Shown piece after piece: positions 8,374-16,833 of a stretch of DNA of 32,545 nucleotides. The notes under the pieces are model-generated. The model was not told the DNA's origin and ran no database searches. It worked only from the letters and a program-made list of their open reading frames with translations. The translations under genes and the position numbers were made by a program. How positions within the stretch are numbered: the first letter of the stretch is position 1; the number at the start of each line of letters is the position of its first letter. This DNA comes from Bacillota bacterium (GTDB lineage: Bacteria > Bacillota > Clostridia > Lachnospirales > Lachnospiraceae): contig JAEZVF010000095.1 in NCBI GenBank assembly GCA_023443225.1, positions 1 through 32,545 of the forward strand, given 5' to 3'.

Positions 8374-8763
8374 GTGGTTAAGGAACAGGAGAATAGAAAT
8401 ACTTATCAGATACATGCAAGTAGCAATGTGGGAGAAGTTCAGATAGCAGATGAAGTTGTAGCCACGATTGCTGGATTAGCAGCTACTGAAGTTGAAGGAG
8501 TTGCAGCTATGTCTGGTAACATTACCAATGAATTGGTTAGCAAATTAGGAATGAAAAATCTCTCTAAGGGAGTAAAAATTGATGTGAATTCTGATTCTGT
8601 AGCAGTTGATTTATCATTGACCTTAGATTATGGATATAGTATACCGAAGACATCAAAACTGGTTCAGGAGAAGGTAAAGTCTGCAATTGAGAATATGACT
8701 GGTTTACTTGTTTCGGAAGTAAACATCCGAATATCCGGTGTTAATATTGAAAGAAACAAATAA
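8374..8763 (+). CDS. Asp23/Gls24 family protein (YqhY-type)
   Basis: A 129-residue small cytosolic protein of the Asp23/DUF322 family. The signature runs EVQIADEVVATIAGLAATEVEGV, then a GMKNLSKGVKIDV segment and a C-terminal VNIRISGVNI. The copy linked to nusB in Firmicutes is called YqhY and is associated with lipid metabolism control. Envelope-linked Asp23 proteins are paralogues. The start is probably GTG 8374, 8 nt after AGGAGG (8360-8365). The ATG at 8368 is in frame but only 2 nt from the Shine-Dalgarno. The family is certain; the exact cellular role is not. Confidence 0.88.
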   Translation: MVKEQENRNTYQIHASSNVGEVQIADEVVATIAGLAATEVEGVAAMSGNITNELVSKLGMKNLSKGVKIDVNSDSVAVDLSLTLDYGYSIPKTSKLVQEKVKSAIENMTGLLVSEVNIRISGVNIERNK

Positions 8764-8797
8764 AAGAAATAAAAAACAATAGTGTCTAATCCTATAC

Positions 8798-8826
8798 AAC
8801 CCTTAGATAATTGCTATTTAAGGGTT
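8798..8826 (+). terminator. Possible weak terminator or attenuator before nusB
   Basis: AACCCTTA (8798-8805) pairs perfectly with TAAGGGTT (8819-8826) around a 13-nt loop. Only a mixed ATTTATG tail follows, so termination would be partial at best. It could tune read-through from the Asp23-family gene into nusB. Confidence 0.4.
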
Positions 8827-8857
8827 ATTTATGTGTTAATAAACCTTGGAGGAAGAA

Positions 8858-9253
8858 ATGAGTAGAAGAGAAATTAGAGAACATCTTTTTCGTATGTTAT
8901 TTCGTAAAGATTTTCACGAGCTGACAGAAATGAACGAACAGATTGATTTTTATCTGGAAGCATTAGAAGAGCCTCAGGCAGATGAAGTTGAGTATATCAA
9001 AGAACGATTTCAAAAAATCTTAGCGAAGATTCCTGAAATCGACATTATCTTGGAAGAGGCTTCTAGTGGCTGGAAGTTGAACCGAATGGGTAAAGTGGAT
9101 TTAACGATAATGCGACTGGCAATCTATGAAATTAAGTTTGATGATGACATACCGACGAAGGTCGCAATTAACGAAGCAGTTGAAATTGCAAAGATCTTTG
9201 GTGGAGATTCTTCCGGATCTTTTGTAAACGGTGTATTGGCTAAGCTGGCATAG
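8858..9253 (+). CDS. nusB: Transcription antitermination factor NusB
   Basis: An all-helical 131-residue protein. NusB binds boxA RNA together with NusE (S10) and supports antitermination in rRNA operons. Family landmarks are the N-terminal SRREIREHLFRMLF, then DLTIMRLAIYEI (about 84-95), and the closing PTKVAINEAVEIAKIFGGDSSGSFVNGVL, quoted here only in part: AINEAVEIAK and FVNGVLAK. The start is ATG 8858, with TTGGAGG just upstream. An in-frame TTG at 8846 would include the Shine-Dalgarno and is rejected. Normal length. Confidence 0.95.
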   Translation: MSRREIREHLFRMLFRKDFHELTEMNEQIDFYLEALEEPQADEVEYIKERFQKILAKIPEIDIILEEASSGWKLNRMGKVDLTIMRLAIYEIKFDDDIPTKVAINEAVEIAKIFGGDSSGSFVNGVLAKLA

Positions 9254-9300
9254 TAAACTGTGTTTTCTGACTTACCAATATCCGTATTCCAGGAGGGTTT

Positions 9301-10515
9301 ATGAATAGTGTATATTCTGTAACACAGGTTAATCTATATATAAAGAATATGTTTATTCGCGACTATGCTCTTAATAATATATATATTAAGGGAGAAGTAT
9401 CGAATTGTAAATATCATACATCTGGGCATATCTATTTTACGCTAAAGGATAAGCAAGGACAGATTGCCTGCGTCATGTTCGCCGGTCAGAGAAGCGGATT
9501 GCGTTTTCAAATGAAAGAAGGGCAAAGTGTTATTGCGTTAGGAAGCATCAGTGTTTATGAACGAGATGGAAAATATCAATTATACGCCAAGGAAATCATA
9601 TTGGATGGATCTGGAGTATTGTATCAGAAATATGAGCAATTAAAGAAACAATTAGAAGAGGAAGGCTTATTCGATGCAGATCATAAGAAGAGCATTCCTG
9701 CTTATCCTAAAAAAGTAGGAATTGTAACAGCTAAGACTGGAGCCGCCCTACAAGACATTATTAATATTTCAACCAGAAGAAATCCATTCATACAGCTAAT
9801 CCTATATCCGGCTCAGGTTCAAGGAGATGGAGCAGCAAATACAATTGTATCTGGTATTAAAAGATTGGATAAGTTGGGTGTGGATACGATTATTGTAGGC
9901 CGTGGTGGAGGCTCTATTGAAGATTTGTGGGCCTTTAATGAAGAAATAGTAGCAAGAGCAATCTATGAATGTCATACACCAATCATTTCTGCTGTTGGAC
10001 ATGAAACGGATGTTACCATAGCAGATTTTGTTTCCGATCTTCGTGCACCAACTCCTTCTGCAGCTGCAGAATTAGCAATCAGTGATATTAAGGCTATATT
10101 AGCAGATATGGATATCTATAAACAGACGCTGTACCATTCCATGAAAAAGATTATCATTCATAACCGGAATGAAATAAAGCAGTTATCAATGAAATTGGAA
10201 TATGCAAGTCCAATATACCGAAGCCGTCAGAAGAGACAACAATTGATGGACTTAGAACAAAAATTAATGCAGCTGATGCAAAATGCTATTTTAAGTAAAA
10301 GACATCAGCTTGAACTTTATATTGAAAAACTGGAAGGCTTATCACCACTTAAAAAACTGAATAGTGGATATGCTTATGTGTTGAACAGTCAAGATAAGAT
10401 ACTAAATCATATTGAAAAAGCTACCATTGGTGAACAGATTCGTGTTTGCGTAACAGATGGTGATGTTTTAGCACAAGTAACTGAAATTATGAAAAAGGAT
10501 AGAAAGACCTGTTAA
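9301..10515 (+). CDS. xseA: Exodeoxyribonuclease VII large subunit
   Basis: Exonuclease VII degrades single-stranded DNA; XseA is the catalytic subunit. The 404-residue protein has an N-terminal OB-fold (about 1-100, with IKGEVSN and SGHIYFTLKD). The catalytic domain carries KVGIVTAKTGAALQD, the VGRGGGSIEDLWAFN motif (about 198-212) and AVGHETDVTIADFVSD (about 230-245), with APTPSAAAE behind it. A long coiled-coil part and a small C-terminal strand region follow. AGGAGGG stands 4 nt before ATG 9301. Slightly shorter than the E. coli protein, normal for Firmicutes. xseB follows after 28 nt. Confidence 0.96.
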   Translation: MNSVYSVTQVNLYIKNMFIRDYALNNIYIKGEVSNCKYHTSGHIYFTLKDKQGQIACVMFAGQRSGLRFQMKEGQSVIALGSISVYERDGKYQLYAKEIILDGSGVLYQKYEQLKKQLEEEGLFDADHKKSIPAYPKKVGIVTAKTGAALQDIINISTRRNPFIQLILYPAQVQGDGAANTIVSGIKRLDKLGVDTIIVGRGGGSIEDLWAFNEEIVARAIYECHTPIISAVGHETDVTIADFVSDLRAPTPSAAAELAISDIKAILADMDIYKQTLYHSMKKIIIHNRNEIKQLSMKLEYASPIYRSRQKRQQLMDLEQKLMQLMQNAILSKRHQLELYIEKLEGLSPLKKLNSGYAYVLNSQDKILNHIEKATIGEQIRVCVTDGDVLAQVTEIMKKDRKTC

Positions 10516-10543
10516 TTTTATTTGCAGGCAGAACGGAGCTAAT

Positions 10544-10753
10544 ATGGTGAAAAAAGATAAGACTTTGGAAGCTTCCTTTGCAGAATTGAACGATATCATA
10601 AGCAAGCTTGAAGAAGAGGAAATCAGCCTAGAGGATTCCTTTCAATTGTATCAAAATGGAATGCAATTATTAAAGTATTGCAATGATTCTATCGATAAGG
10701 TAGAAAAACAGCTGATTATTTTAGGAGAAAATGATGAGTCAGATGAATTATAA
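10544..10753 (+). CDS. xseB: Exodeoxyribonuclease VII small subunit
   Basis: XseB is a short helical hairpin that wraps the XseA coiled coil. The 69-residue product has the family pattern: SFAELNDIISKLEEEEISLEDS followed by FQLYQNGMQLLKYC and a second helix DKVEKQL. ATG 10544 follows CGGAG. Its 3' end overlaps the start of ispA by about 20 nt, suggesting translational coupling. Confidence 0.93.
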   Translation: MVKKDKTLEASFAELNDIISKLEEEEISLEDSFQLYQNGMQLLKYCNDSIDKVEKQLIILGENDESDEL

Positions 10754-11666
10754 GGAAGAATTAAACAAAAGAACCAGCTATATTGAAACGATAATAAGAA
10801 AATACTTACCGGCAGAAGAGGGTTACCAAAAGACAATTATTCAAGCTATGAATTATAGTATTCTGGCAGGTGGGAAAAGAATCCGTCCTATACTCATGCT
10901 GGAAACTTATCAATTATTTGATGGAATGGACATGGTAAAAGTAGAACCTTTTTTGGCTGCCATTGAAATGATACACACGTATTCTCTGGTACATGATGAT
11001 CTGCCGGCAATGGACAATGATGAGTACCGTAGAGGGAGGAAGACAACACATGTTGTCTTTGGTGAGGCTATGGGAATACTGGCTGGTGATGGTTTGTTAA
11101 ATTGTGCGTTTGAAACAGTTAGCAAAGCATTTGCATATCATAAAGTAGATTATGAAAAAACAGCAAGAGCTATACAGATTCTATCTGAAAAGGCTGGGGT
11201 TTATGGCATGATCGGTGGGCAAGTGATTGACATGGAAAGAGTCGCTTCCCCAGAAGAACTTACGAATGCAAAGGCTTATGAAACTGCTAAAAAGCTCTTA
11301 GATCAAATGTATATGCTAAAGACAGGAGCTCTCATGGAAGCCTCGATGATGATTGGCGCCGTTTTAGCAGGAGCAGAGGAATCGGAGTGTCTTATAATGA
11401 AACAGATAGCATCTGACATAGGTCTTGCTTTTCAAATACAGGATGATATTCTTGATGAAACCTCTTCAACGGATGTACTGGGCAAGCCGGTACATAGTGA
11501 TGAACGCAATGCAAAAATAACCTACGTTACACTTATGGGAATTGATCAAGCTGGACTTGAAGTAGAACGGCTATCCCAGAGAGCTTTATCAGCCCTCACA
11601 AATCTAGGTAAGAAGAATGAGTTCCTACAGGAATTGATTACAAAGCTTATTTCTAGGGAAAAATAG
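10734..11666 (+). CDS. ispA: Polyprenyl (farnesyl/geranyl) diphosphate synthase
   Basis: A trans-isoprenyl diphosphate synthase that condenses DMAPP with IPP units, supplying precursors for undecaprenyl phosphate and quinone-type lipids. First Asp-rich motif DDLPAMD (88-94) followed by RRGRKTTH; second motif QDDILDET (236-243) followed by VLGK. GGKRIRP (46-52) binds the diphosphate. The DDx4D form of the first motif is typical of bacterial farnesyl/geranyl synthases. The start is ATG 10734 (or ATG 10731, one codon earlier), behind AGGAG at 10723-10727 inside xseB. 310 residues, normal. The exact product chain length cannot be read from sequence. Confidence 0.93.
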   Translation: MSQMNYKEELNKRTSYIETIIRKYLPAEEGYQKTIIQAMNYSILAGGKRIRPILMLETYQLFDGMDMVKVEPFLAAIEMIHTYSLVHDDLPAMDNDEYRRGRKTTHVVFGEAMGILAGDGLLNCAFETVSKAFAYHKVDYEKTARAIQILSEKAGVYGMIGGQVIDMERVASPEELTNAKAYETAKKLLDQMYMLKTGALMEASMMIGAVLAGAEESECLIMKQIASDIGLAFQIQDDILDETSSTDVLGKPVHSDERNAKITYVTLMGIDQAGLEVERLSQRALSALTNLGKKNEFLQELITKLISREK

Positions 11667-11717
11667 CAATAGAAAGCACGTAAATGGGAATAAATAAACA
11701 GAAATGAAGGTGGCATC

Positions 11718-13619
11718 TTGGCACAAATATTGGATAAAATTAATCAAGCAAATGACATTAAGAAAATAAGTTCATCTGAATATAAAAAATTAGCTGAAGA
11801 AATTAGACATTTTCTGGTTAAAAATATTAGTAAAACCGGAGGCCATTTAGCCTCTAATTTAGGTACGGTTGAACTAACTATGGCCTTACATCTGTGTATG
11901 GATTTTCCCAAGGACAAGCTGATATGGGATGTTGGACATCAGGCATATACACATAAATTATTAACTGGCAGGAAAAATGAATTTAGTACATTGCGGAATT
12001 ATCAAGGATTAAGTGGGTTTCCTAAAGTTAAAGAAAGTGACTGTGATGCTTTTGATACCGGTCATAGCTCAACCTCTATATCGGCTGCTATGGGTGTAGT
12101 AAAGGCCAGGGATTTGTCCGGTGACAATTATAAAGTTACGGCAGTCATAGGAGATGGTGCTTTGACTGGAGGTCTGGCTTTTGAAGCATTAAATAATGCC
12201 GGTAGGTTAAAATCCAATCTTATCATCATATTAAATGACAATAACATGTCAATCTCTGAGAATGTGGGAGGTATGGCAAATTATCTGGGAAAGTTAAGAA
12301 CAGATTCTAAATATAATAATTTTAAAGCGGGTATTGAAAAAGTATTAAATATGTTACCTGGTCTTGGCACTTCTATGGTAAATAAATTGAAGAAATCGAA
12401 AGATTCCTTAAAAAGACTTGTAATACCAGATATGCTTTTTGAAGACATGGGAATCACCTATATTGGACCAATCGATGGAAATGACATTAACGAACTTATC
12501 ACTGCATATAAAAGTGCTTCAAAAGTAAAAAAAGCAGTATTAATTCATGTGATGACCAAGAAAGGGAAAGGTTACAAACCCGCGGAACAAAATCCAAGTA
12601 AATATCACGCAGTAGATGCTTTTAATGTTAAAACTGGTGAAAAAATGAATCCTAAAAAGGACGTAAGCTATACAGAAGTATTTTCAGATAGTGTATTGGA
12701 TTTGGCTAAGGAAAATGAAAAACTGGTGGCAATTTCAGCAGCAATGCCTAGTGGTACCGGTTTGGCCAGATTTAAGAGCTTATATCCAGACCGATTTTTC
12801 GATGTAGGTATTGCTGAGGAGCATGCGGTAACCTTTGCTGCTGGTTTGGCTTCAGGAGGAATGAAACCGATTGTTGCGATTTATTCCACCTTTTTACAAA
12901 GAGCTTATGACCAGATTCTCCATGATGTATGTATTAGCAAACTTCCAGTAATTTTTGCGATCGACAGGGCCGGATTAGTAGGAAATGATGGTGAGACACA
13001 TCAGGGTATCTTTGATATTTCATTTTTATCCCATATACCATCACTGACATTTATGGCACCAAAGAATCGTTATGAATTGAATAAGATGCTGACCTTTGCC
13101 TATTATTTCGATGGTCCGATTGCAATACGGTATCCGCGCGGAAAGGCTTATGAAGGACTTAGTGATTACAATACACCAATAGAACTTGGAAAAAGTGAAG
13201 TAATCTATAAAGCCGAACAAAGAAAAGGTAAAAATAATAAAGTAGTCTCTGTTGCTCTCCTTGCAGTTGGAAGTATGGTAGAGACAGCTGTTGTTGTAAG
13301 GAATATGTTATTGGCTGCAGATTATCCAGTATCTTTAATTAATGTCCGTTTTATATCACCAATGGATGAGGAACTATTGAATCAACTGACAGCAAACCAT
13401 ACAGTTTGGGTTACCATGGAGGAAAATGTTAAGGCTGGTGGATTTGGAGAGAAAGTTGCCGGTTATCTAACCGAGCACAAACATAATAGAATTGACCTTC
13501 TTAATATTTCATTACCAAATAAGTATATTACACATGGGGATGTCTCTGTGTTAAAAGAAAAGCTGGAAATAGATGCTGCGTCCATTTACAGAAAAATCAT
13601 AGGCAGGATAACTACATGA
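11718..13619 (+). CDS. dxs: 1-deoxy-D-xylulose-5-phosphate synthase
   Basis: DXS condenses pyruvate and glyceraldehyde 3-phosphate with thiamine diphosphate as the first step of the MEP isoprenoid pathway. It fits directly beside ispA. Landmarks: GGHLASNLG (41-49), DVGHQAYTHK (71-80), the ThDP motif GDGALTGG (145-152) with NDNNMSISENVG (173-184), and the transketolase centre VGIAEEHAVTFAAG (about 365-378). DRAGLVGNDGETHQG also stands in the middle domain. Start is TTG 11718 behind AAGGTGG. No in-frame ATG or GTG stands near this position and homologues begin here. 633 residues, full length. Its TGA overlaps the tlyA start (ATGA). Confidence 0.96.
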   Translation: MAQILDKINQANDIKKISSSEYKKLAEEIRHFLVKNISKTGGHLASNLGTVELTMALHLCMDFPKDKLIWDVGHQAYTHKLLTGRKNEFSTLRNYQGLSGFPKVKESDCDAFDTGHSSTSISAAMGVVKARDLSGDNYKVTAVIGDGALTGGLAFEALNNAGRLKSNLIIILNDNNMSISENVGGMANYLGKLRTDSKYNNFKAGIEKVLNMLPGLGTSMVNKLKKSKDSLKRLVIPDMLFEDMGITYIGPIDGNDINELITAYKSASKVKKAVLIHVMTKKGKGYKPAEQNPSKYHAVDAFNVKTGEKMNPKKDVSYTEVFSDSVLDLAKENEKLVAISAAMPSGTGLARFKSLYPDRFFDVGIAEEHAVTFAAGLASGGMKPIVAIYSTFLQRAYDQILHDVCISKLPVIFAIDRAGLVGNDGETHQGIFDISFLSHIPSLTFMAPKNRYELNKMLTFAYYFDGPIAIRYPRGKAYEGLSDYNTPIELGKSEVIYKAEQRKGKNNKVVSVALLAVGSMVETAVVVRNMLLAADYPVSLINVRFISPMDEELLNQLTANHTVWVTMEENVKAGGFGEKVAGYLTEHKHNRIDLLNISLPNKYITHGDVSVLKEKLEIDAASIYRKIIGRITT

Positions 13620-14479
13620 AAGAACGGTTAGATGTTTTATTAGTAAAAAGAAATCTAGTGGAATCCAGAGAAAAAGCAAAGGCTATTATCATGTCTGGAA
13701 ATGTCTTTGTCGAAGGTCAACGGGAAGATAAAGCGGGGAGCACCTTTAACGATTCCGTAGAAATTGAGGTTAAGGGAGCACCATCAAAATACGTCAGCCG
13801 TGGTGGATTCAAATTAGAAAAAGCGGTTGAACAATATGGAGTTATGCTCTCTGGTAAAACATGTATGGACGTGGGTTCCTCAACAGGAGGATTTACCGAC
13901 TGTATGCTTCAAAATGGAGCAGTCAAGGTATATGCCGTCGATGTTGGAACAAATCAGTTGGCTTGGAAACTAAGGCAGGATGAGCGAGTAATCTCCATGG
14001 AAAAGACAAACATTCGCTATGTAGAAGCTGATCAGATTCCAGAAAAGATGGACTTCATTTCGATTGATGTTGCATTTATATCCTTAACGAAAGTTCTTTT
14101 GCCGGTAGGAGAATTATTAAAAGAACAAGGTGAAATTGTATGCCTGATAAAACCTCAATTCGAAGCAGGAAGAGAAAAGGTAGGAAAAAAGGGAGTGGTG
14201 CGTGAACAAAGTGTTCATGTTGAGGTAATCGGGAAAATCATACTATATGCAGTGAGCATTGGTTTTCGAGTTCTCAATTTAGACTATTCCCCCATTAAAG
14301 GACCGGAAGGAAATATTGAATATTTATTACATATTCAAAAGTGGGAGGAAATACCAAATATAAGCTCGGAAGTTACCTTAGCTGAAGGTAACAGATATGT
14401 GATTAATGACAATTTGGCTGATTTACCAAAGTATATTGTAGATTTGGTGGCTAAAGCTCACGATACATTAAACTTGTAA
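13616..14479 (+). CDS. tlyA: TlyA family rRNA methyltransferase
   Basis: TlyA-type enzymes 2'-O-methylate rRNA; the family was first described as hemolysins. The 287-residue protein has an N-terminal S4 RNA-binding domain (about 1-60, ERLDVLLVKRNLVESREKAK) and then SRGGFKLEKA with Lys67. The FtsJ-like Rossmann domain follows: DVGSSTGGFTDCML (85-98), ISIDVAFISL (Asp151) and LIKPQFE (Lys179, Glu183). This preserves the K-D-K-E type active-site set. Its ATG overlaps the dxs stop by 4 nt, so it is translated in coupling with dxs. The last codons AAC TTG TAA supply the -35 of the nadK promoter. Confidence 0.9.
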   Translation: MKERLDVLLVKRNLVESREKAKAIIMSGNVFVEGQREDKAGSTFNDSVEIEVKGAPSKYVSRGGFKLEKAVEQYGVMLSGKTCMDVGSSTGGFTDCMLQNGAVKVYAVDVGTNQLAWKLRQDERVISMEKTNIRYVEADQIPEKMDFISIDVAFISLTKVLLPVGELLKEQGEIVCLIKPQFEAGREKVGKKGVVREQSVHVEVIGKIILYAVSIGFRVLNLDYSPIKGPEGNIEYLLHIQKWEEIPNISSEVTLAEGNRYVINDNLADLPKYIVDLVAKAHDTLNL

Positions 14480-14536
14480 TGAATTAAATAATGTGTTACT
14501 ATGATAACATCCATTGTATAAATAAACATTACAATG
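14474..14536 (+). promoter_or_regulatory. nadK-argR promoter with overlapping dyads
   Basis: TTGTAA (14474-14479, overlapping the tlyA stop) and TACTAT (14497-14502) are 17 nt apart. A 16-bp dyad, TGTTACTATGATAACA (14493-14508), covers the -10. Further down, CATTGTA (14512-14518) pairs with TACAATG (14530-14536), and within it TGTATAAATAAACA (14515-14528) resembles an ArgR box (TGAATAWWWATTCA). Since argR is the second gene of this unit, autoregulation is possible but not shown. Confidence 0.45.
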
Positions 14537-14556
14537 TAATAAACAGGAGTTACTAA

Positions 14557-15423
14557 ATGGATAAATTTTGTGTAATAACAAATCTGGATAAAGATAATAA
14601 TCTTGAGACTACCACTAAGATTATAGAATATATGAAGAAAAACAAAAAAGAGTGTATTTTTTTAGATAGAAAGCACTCCGAAGAGTCCGACCGTTTTTTT
14701 ACAGATGTGGATATGATTCCGGATGACACAGAATGTGCGATTGTTTTAGGTGGGGATGGTACTATCATTCAAGCTGCACATGATTTGGCGGAAAAAGGGA
14801 TACCAATATTAGGAATTAATCTTGGAACGCTTGGTTTTCTTGCTGAAATAGAGAAACATAACTTATACGATGCTTTAGAGTTATTATTCAGAGATCAATG
14901 CAGTATTGAAGGCCGGATGATGCTGACAGGTACAGTCAAGAGAAAAAATACCCAGGTATATTCTAGTTTTGCATTAAATGATGTTGTTATAGCCAGAAGT
15001 GGTTTTTCGAGAATTATAAGTTTTAGTGTGTATGTAAATAATGAATTCGTAGATAGGTACCGTGGAGACGGTGTAATTATTTCAACCCCAACAGGCTCAA
15101 CAGGTTATAATCTTTCTTCTGGAGGCCCTGTTGTGAAACCGGATTCCGAGGTTATGATTATCACACCCATATGCCCTCATTCCTTAAACTCAAGGAGTTT
15201 GGTAGTATCATCGAATGATAGAATTAAGATAAGAATTCATGAAAGCAAGAAAACCCAAGAAGAAGAGGCAATAGCAACTCTAGATGGCAGGATGGCAATC
15301 TTACTCCAAACCGAGGATGAAATCGAAGTTTATAAGGCTAGTGAAATAACTAAATTAATCAAAATAGACCAGGCTAGTTTTTTTGAAATACTAAGAACAA
15401 AAATTGGACAAGGTGGAGATTAA
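14557..15423 (+). CDS. nadK: NAD kinase
   Basis: NadK phosphorylates NAD to NADP. The 288-residue protein has the catalytic GGDGT (65-69), GINLGTLGFLAEIE (about 87-100), a central FALNDVVIARSG, and DGVIISTPTGSTGYNLSSGGP in part: DGVIISTPTGSTGY. PHSLNSRSLV also fits the family. AGGAG stands upstream of ATG 14557. It starts a small unit with argR, which follows after 2 nt, and has its own promoter. Confidence 0.95.
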   Translation: MDKFCVITNLDKDNNLETTTKIIEYMKKNKKECIFLDRKHSEESDRFFTDVDMIPDDTECAIVLGGDGTIIQAAHDLAEKGIPILGINLGTLGFLAEIEKHNLYDALELLFRDQCSIEGRMMLTGTVKRKNTQVYSSFALNDVVIARSGFSRIISFSVYVNNEFVDRYRGDGVIISTPTGSTGYNLSSGGPVVKPDSEVMIITPICPHSLNSRSLVVSSNDRIKIRIHESKKTQEEEAIATLDGRMAILLQTEDEIEVYKASEITKLIKIDQASFFEILRTKIGQGGD

Positions 15424-15425
15424 CA

Positions 15426-15887
15426 ATGAAAGTTGGAAGACAAAGCAAAATTATTGAATTAGTTAACAACAATGACATCGAAACACAAGAGGAATTAGCA
15501 GACCTTTTGACGAAAGCCGGTTATAATGTGACACAGGCCACGATATCCAGAGATATTCGGGAATTAAAACTAACGAAGATTGCTTTAGAAGACGGAAAAC
15601 AGAAATATATTATCTTAAATACTCCTTCAACAGTATTAAGTGAGAAGTATATTCGTGTCTTAAAGGATGGTTTTATCTCCATGGATATGGCGCAAAATAT
15701 CATAGTTATTAAAACAGTTTCCGGGATGGCGATGGCGGTTGCTGCTGCTTTGGATGCCTTAAATGTTAATGGAATTCTTGGATGTATTGCAGGTGATGAT
15801 ACGGTTATGTGTGTTATTAAGACAACAGAAGAAACCATATTTGTTACTGAGAAATTAAGCAAACTTATAAATTCAAAAAACTTGTAA
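15426..15887 (+). CDS. argR: Arginine repressor
   Basis: ArgR binds operator DNA as a hexamer when arginine is present and controls arginine synthesis and breakdown. The 153-residue protein has a winged-helix N-terminus (1-70) with TQEELADLL and the recognition helix TQATISRDIREL. The C-terminal oligomerisation/arginine domain ends with GCIAGDDTVMCVI (about 119-131), where the Asp pair contacts arginine in the family. GGTGGAG precedes ATG 15426. In many Firmicutes recN follows argR at this point; here yebC follows instead. Its final AAC TTG TAA doubles as the -35 of the yebC promoter. Confidence 0.95.
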   Translation: MKVGRQSKIIELVNNNDIETQEELADLLTKAGYNVTQATISRDIRELKLTKIALEDGKQKYIILNTPSTVLSEKYIRVLKDGFISMDMAQNIIVIKTVSGMAMAVAAALDALNVNGILGCIAGDDTVMCVIKTTEETIFVTEKLSKLINSKNL

Positions 15888-15910
15888 AACGAATAGTATC
15901 ATGATAGAAT
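15882..15910 (+). promoter_or_regulatory. Sigma-A type promoter of yebC
   Basis: TTGTAA (15882-15887, made from the last sense codon and stop of argR) and TAGAAT (15905-15910) are 17 nt apart, about 40 nt before the yebC start. No terminator separates argR from yebC, so read-through may add to it. Confidence 0.6.
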
Positions 15911-15951
15911 AATTGCTTGGATAGTTTTATTAAAGAAAAAGGAGAGTTAGT

Positions 15952-16680
15952 ATGTCAGGACATTCGAAATTTGCCAATATAAAACATAAAAAAGATAAAA
16001 ATGATGCTGCTAAGGGGAAAATCTTTACCAAACTGGGAAGAGAAATAGCAGTTGCTGTAAAAGAGGGTGGTGCAGACCCAAATAACAATAGCCGATTAAA
16101 AGATGTTATTGCAAAAGCAAAATCCAACAATATGCCGAATGATACCATTGATCGAAGCATCAAGAAGGCTGCGGGGGATGCTAACGCTGTTAATTATGAA
16201 TTTGTAAGTTATGAAGGCTACGGACCGAATGGTATCGCCATAATCGTTGATGCTTTAACGGATAATAAGAATCGTACGGCTTCCAATGTACGAAATGCAT
16301 TCACTAAGGGTAACGGGAATGTTGGAACTCCGGGCTGCGTATCTTTCATGTTTGATAAAAAAGGTCAGATTATCATCGATAAAGAAGAATGTGAAATGGA
16401 TTCTGACGAACTGATGATGATTTCTCTAGATGCCGGCGCAGAAGATTTTAATGAAGAAGACGACAGCTTTGAGATACTGACCGATCCAGATACCTTCAGT
16501 GAAGTCCGTGAATCTCTTGAAAAAGCAGGAATCCCAATGGCACAGGCAGAAGTAACCATGATTCCACAGACCTGGGTAGACTTAACCGATGACCAGGATA
16601 TCAAAATGATGAACCGTACCTTGGATTTACTGGATGAAGATGATGATGTACAGGAAGTATATCATAATTGGAATGAGTAA
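15952..16680 (+). CDS. yebC: YebC/PmpR family protein
   Basis: A 242-residue protein of the YebC/PmpR (TACO1) family. Long described as transcriptional regulators, these proteins are now also linked to translation of proline-rich stretches. Hallmarks: SGHSKFANIKHKKDKNDAAKG at the N-terminus (quoted in part: GHSKFANIKHKK), KIFTKLGREIAVAVKEGG, MPNDTIDRSIKKAAG, and YEGYGPNGIAIIVDALTDN in part: YEGYGPNG. The acidic C-terminus ends in VQEVYHNWNE. AAAGGAGAG stands before ATG 15952. Full length and intact, so the mobile element next to it did not disrupt it. It is the last gene of chromosomal type in the window. Confidence 0.93.
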   Translation: MSGHSKFANIKHKKDKNDAAKGKIFTKLGREIAVAVKEGGADPNNNSRLKDVIAKAKSNNMPNDTIDRSIKKAAGDANAVNYEFVSYEGYGPNGIAIIVDALTDNKNRTASNVRNAFTKGNGNVGTPGCVSFMFDKKGQIIIDKEECEMDSDELMMISLDAGAEDFNEEDDSFEILTDPDTFSEVRESLEKAGIPMAQAEVTMIPQTWVDLTDDQDIKMMNRTLDLLDEDDDVQEVYHNWNE

Positions 16681-16690
16681 GGAAAGCTAG

Positions 16691-16778
16691 TAAAATCAAT
16701 GGGTATAGCGATTTTAGATGTTAAAAAATGAACCAGTGATGATAACCTGTATACTTTTATTGATAAAATGAGGTATAC
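16691..16778. repeat. Dyads between yebC and the integrase (attachment-site candidate)
   Basis: TAAAATC (16691-16697) pairs with GATTTTA (16710-16716). Further on, two GTATAC palindromes (16749-16754, 16773-16778) flank a TTTTAT/ATAAAA inverted repeat (16755-16760, 16763-16768). Tyrosine recombinases bind inverted core sites around a short crossover, so this stretch is a reasonable place for the left attachment site. No second copy is visible in the window, so this is inference. Confidence 0.3.
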
Positions 16779-16782
16779 GTCC

Positions 16783-16833
16783 AAATCCCACTGTCTATCG
16801 TAACTGACACCACGATGGATGGAGGGATTTTTT
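16783..16833 (+). terminator. Strong terminator hairpin containing the integrase Shine-Dalgarno
   Basis: Two 19-nt arms (16783-16801 and 16812-16830) pair with a single mismatch and three wobble pairs around a 10-nt loop. Six T residues follow (16828-16833, partly within the stem base) and end directly at the integrase ATG. The integrase Shine-Dalgarno GGAGGG (16821-16826) lies in the 3' arm. It can stop transcription coming from yebC and, in any transcript that continues, hide the integrase ribosome binding site. Confidence 0.75.
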
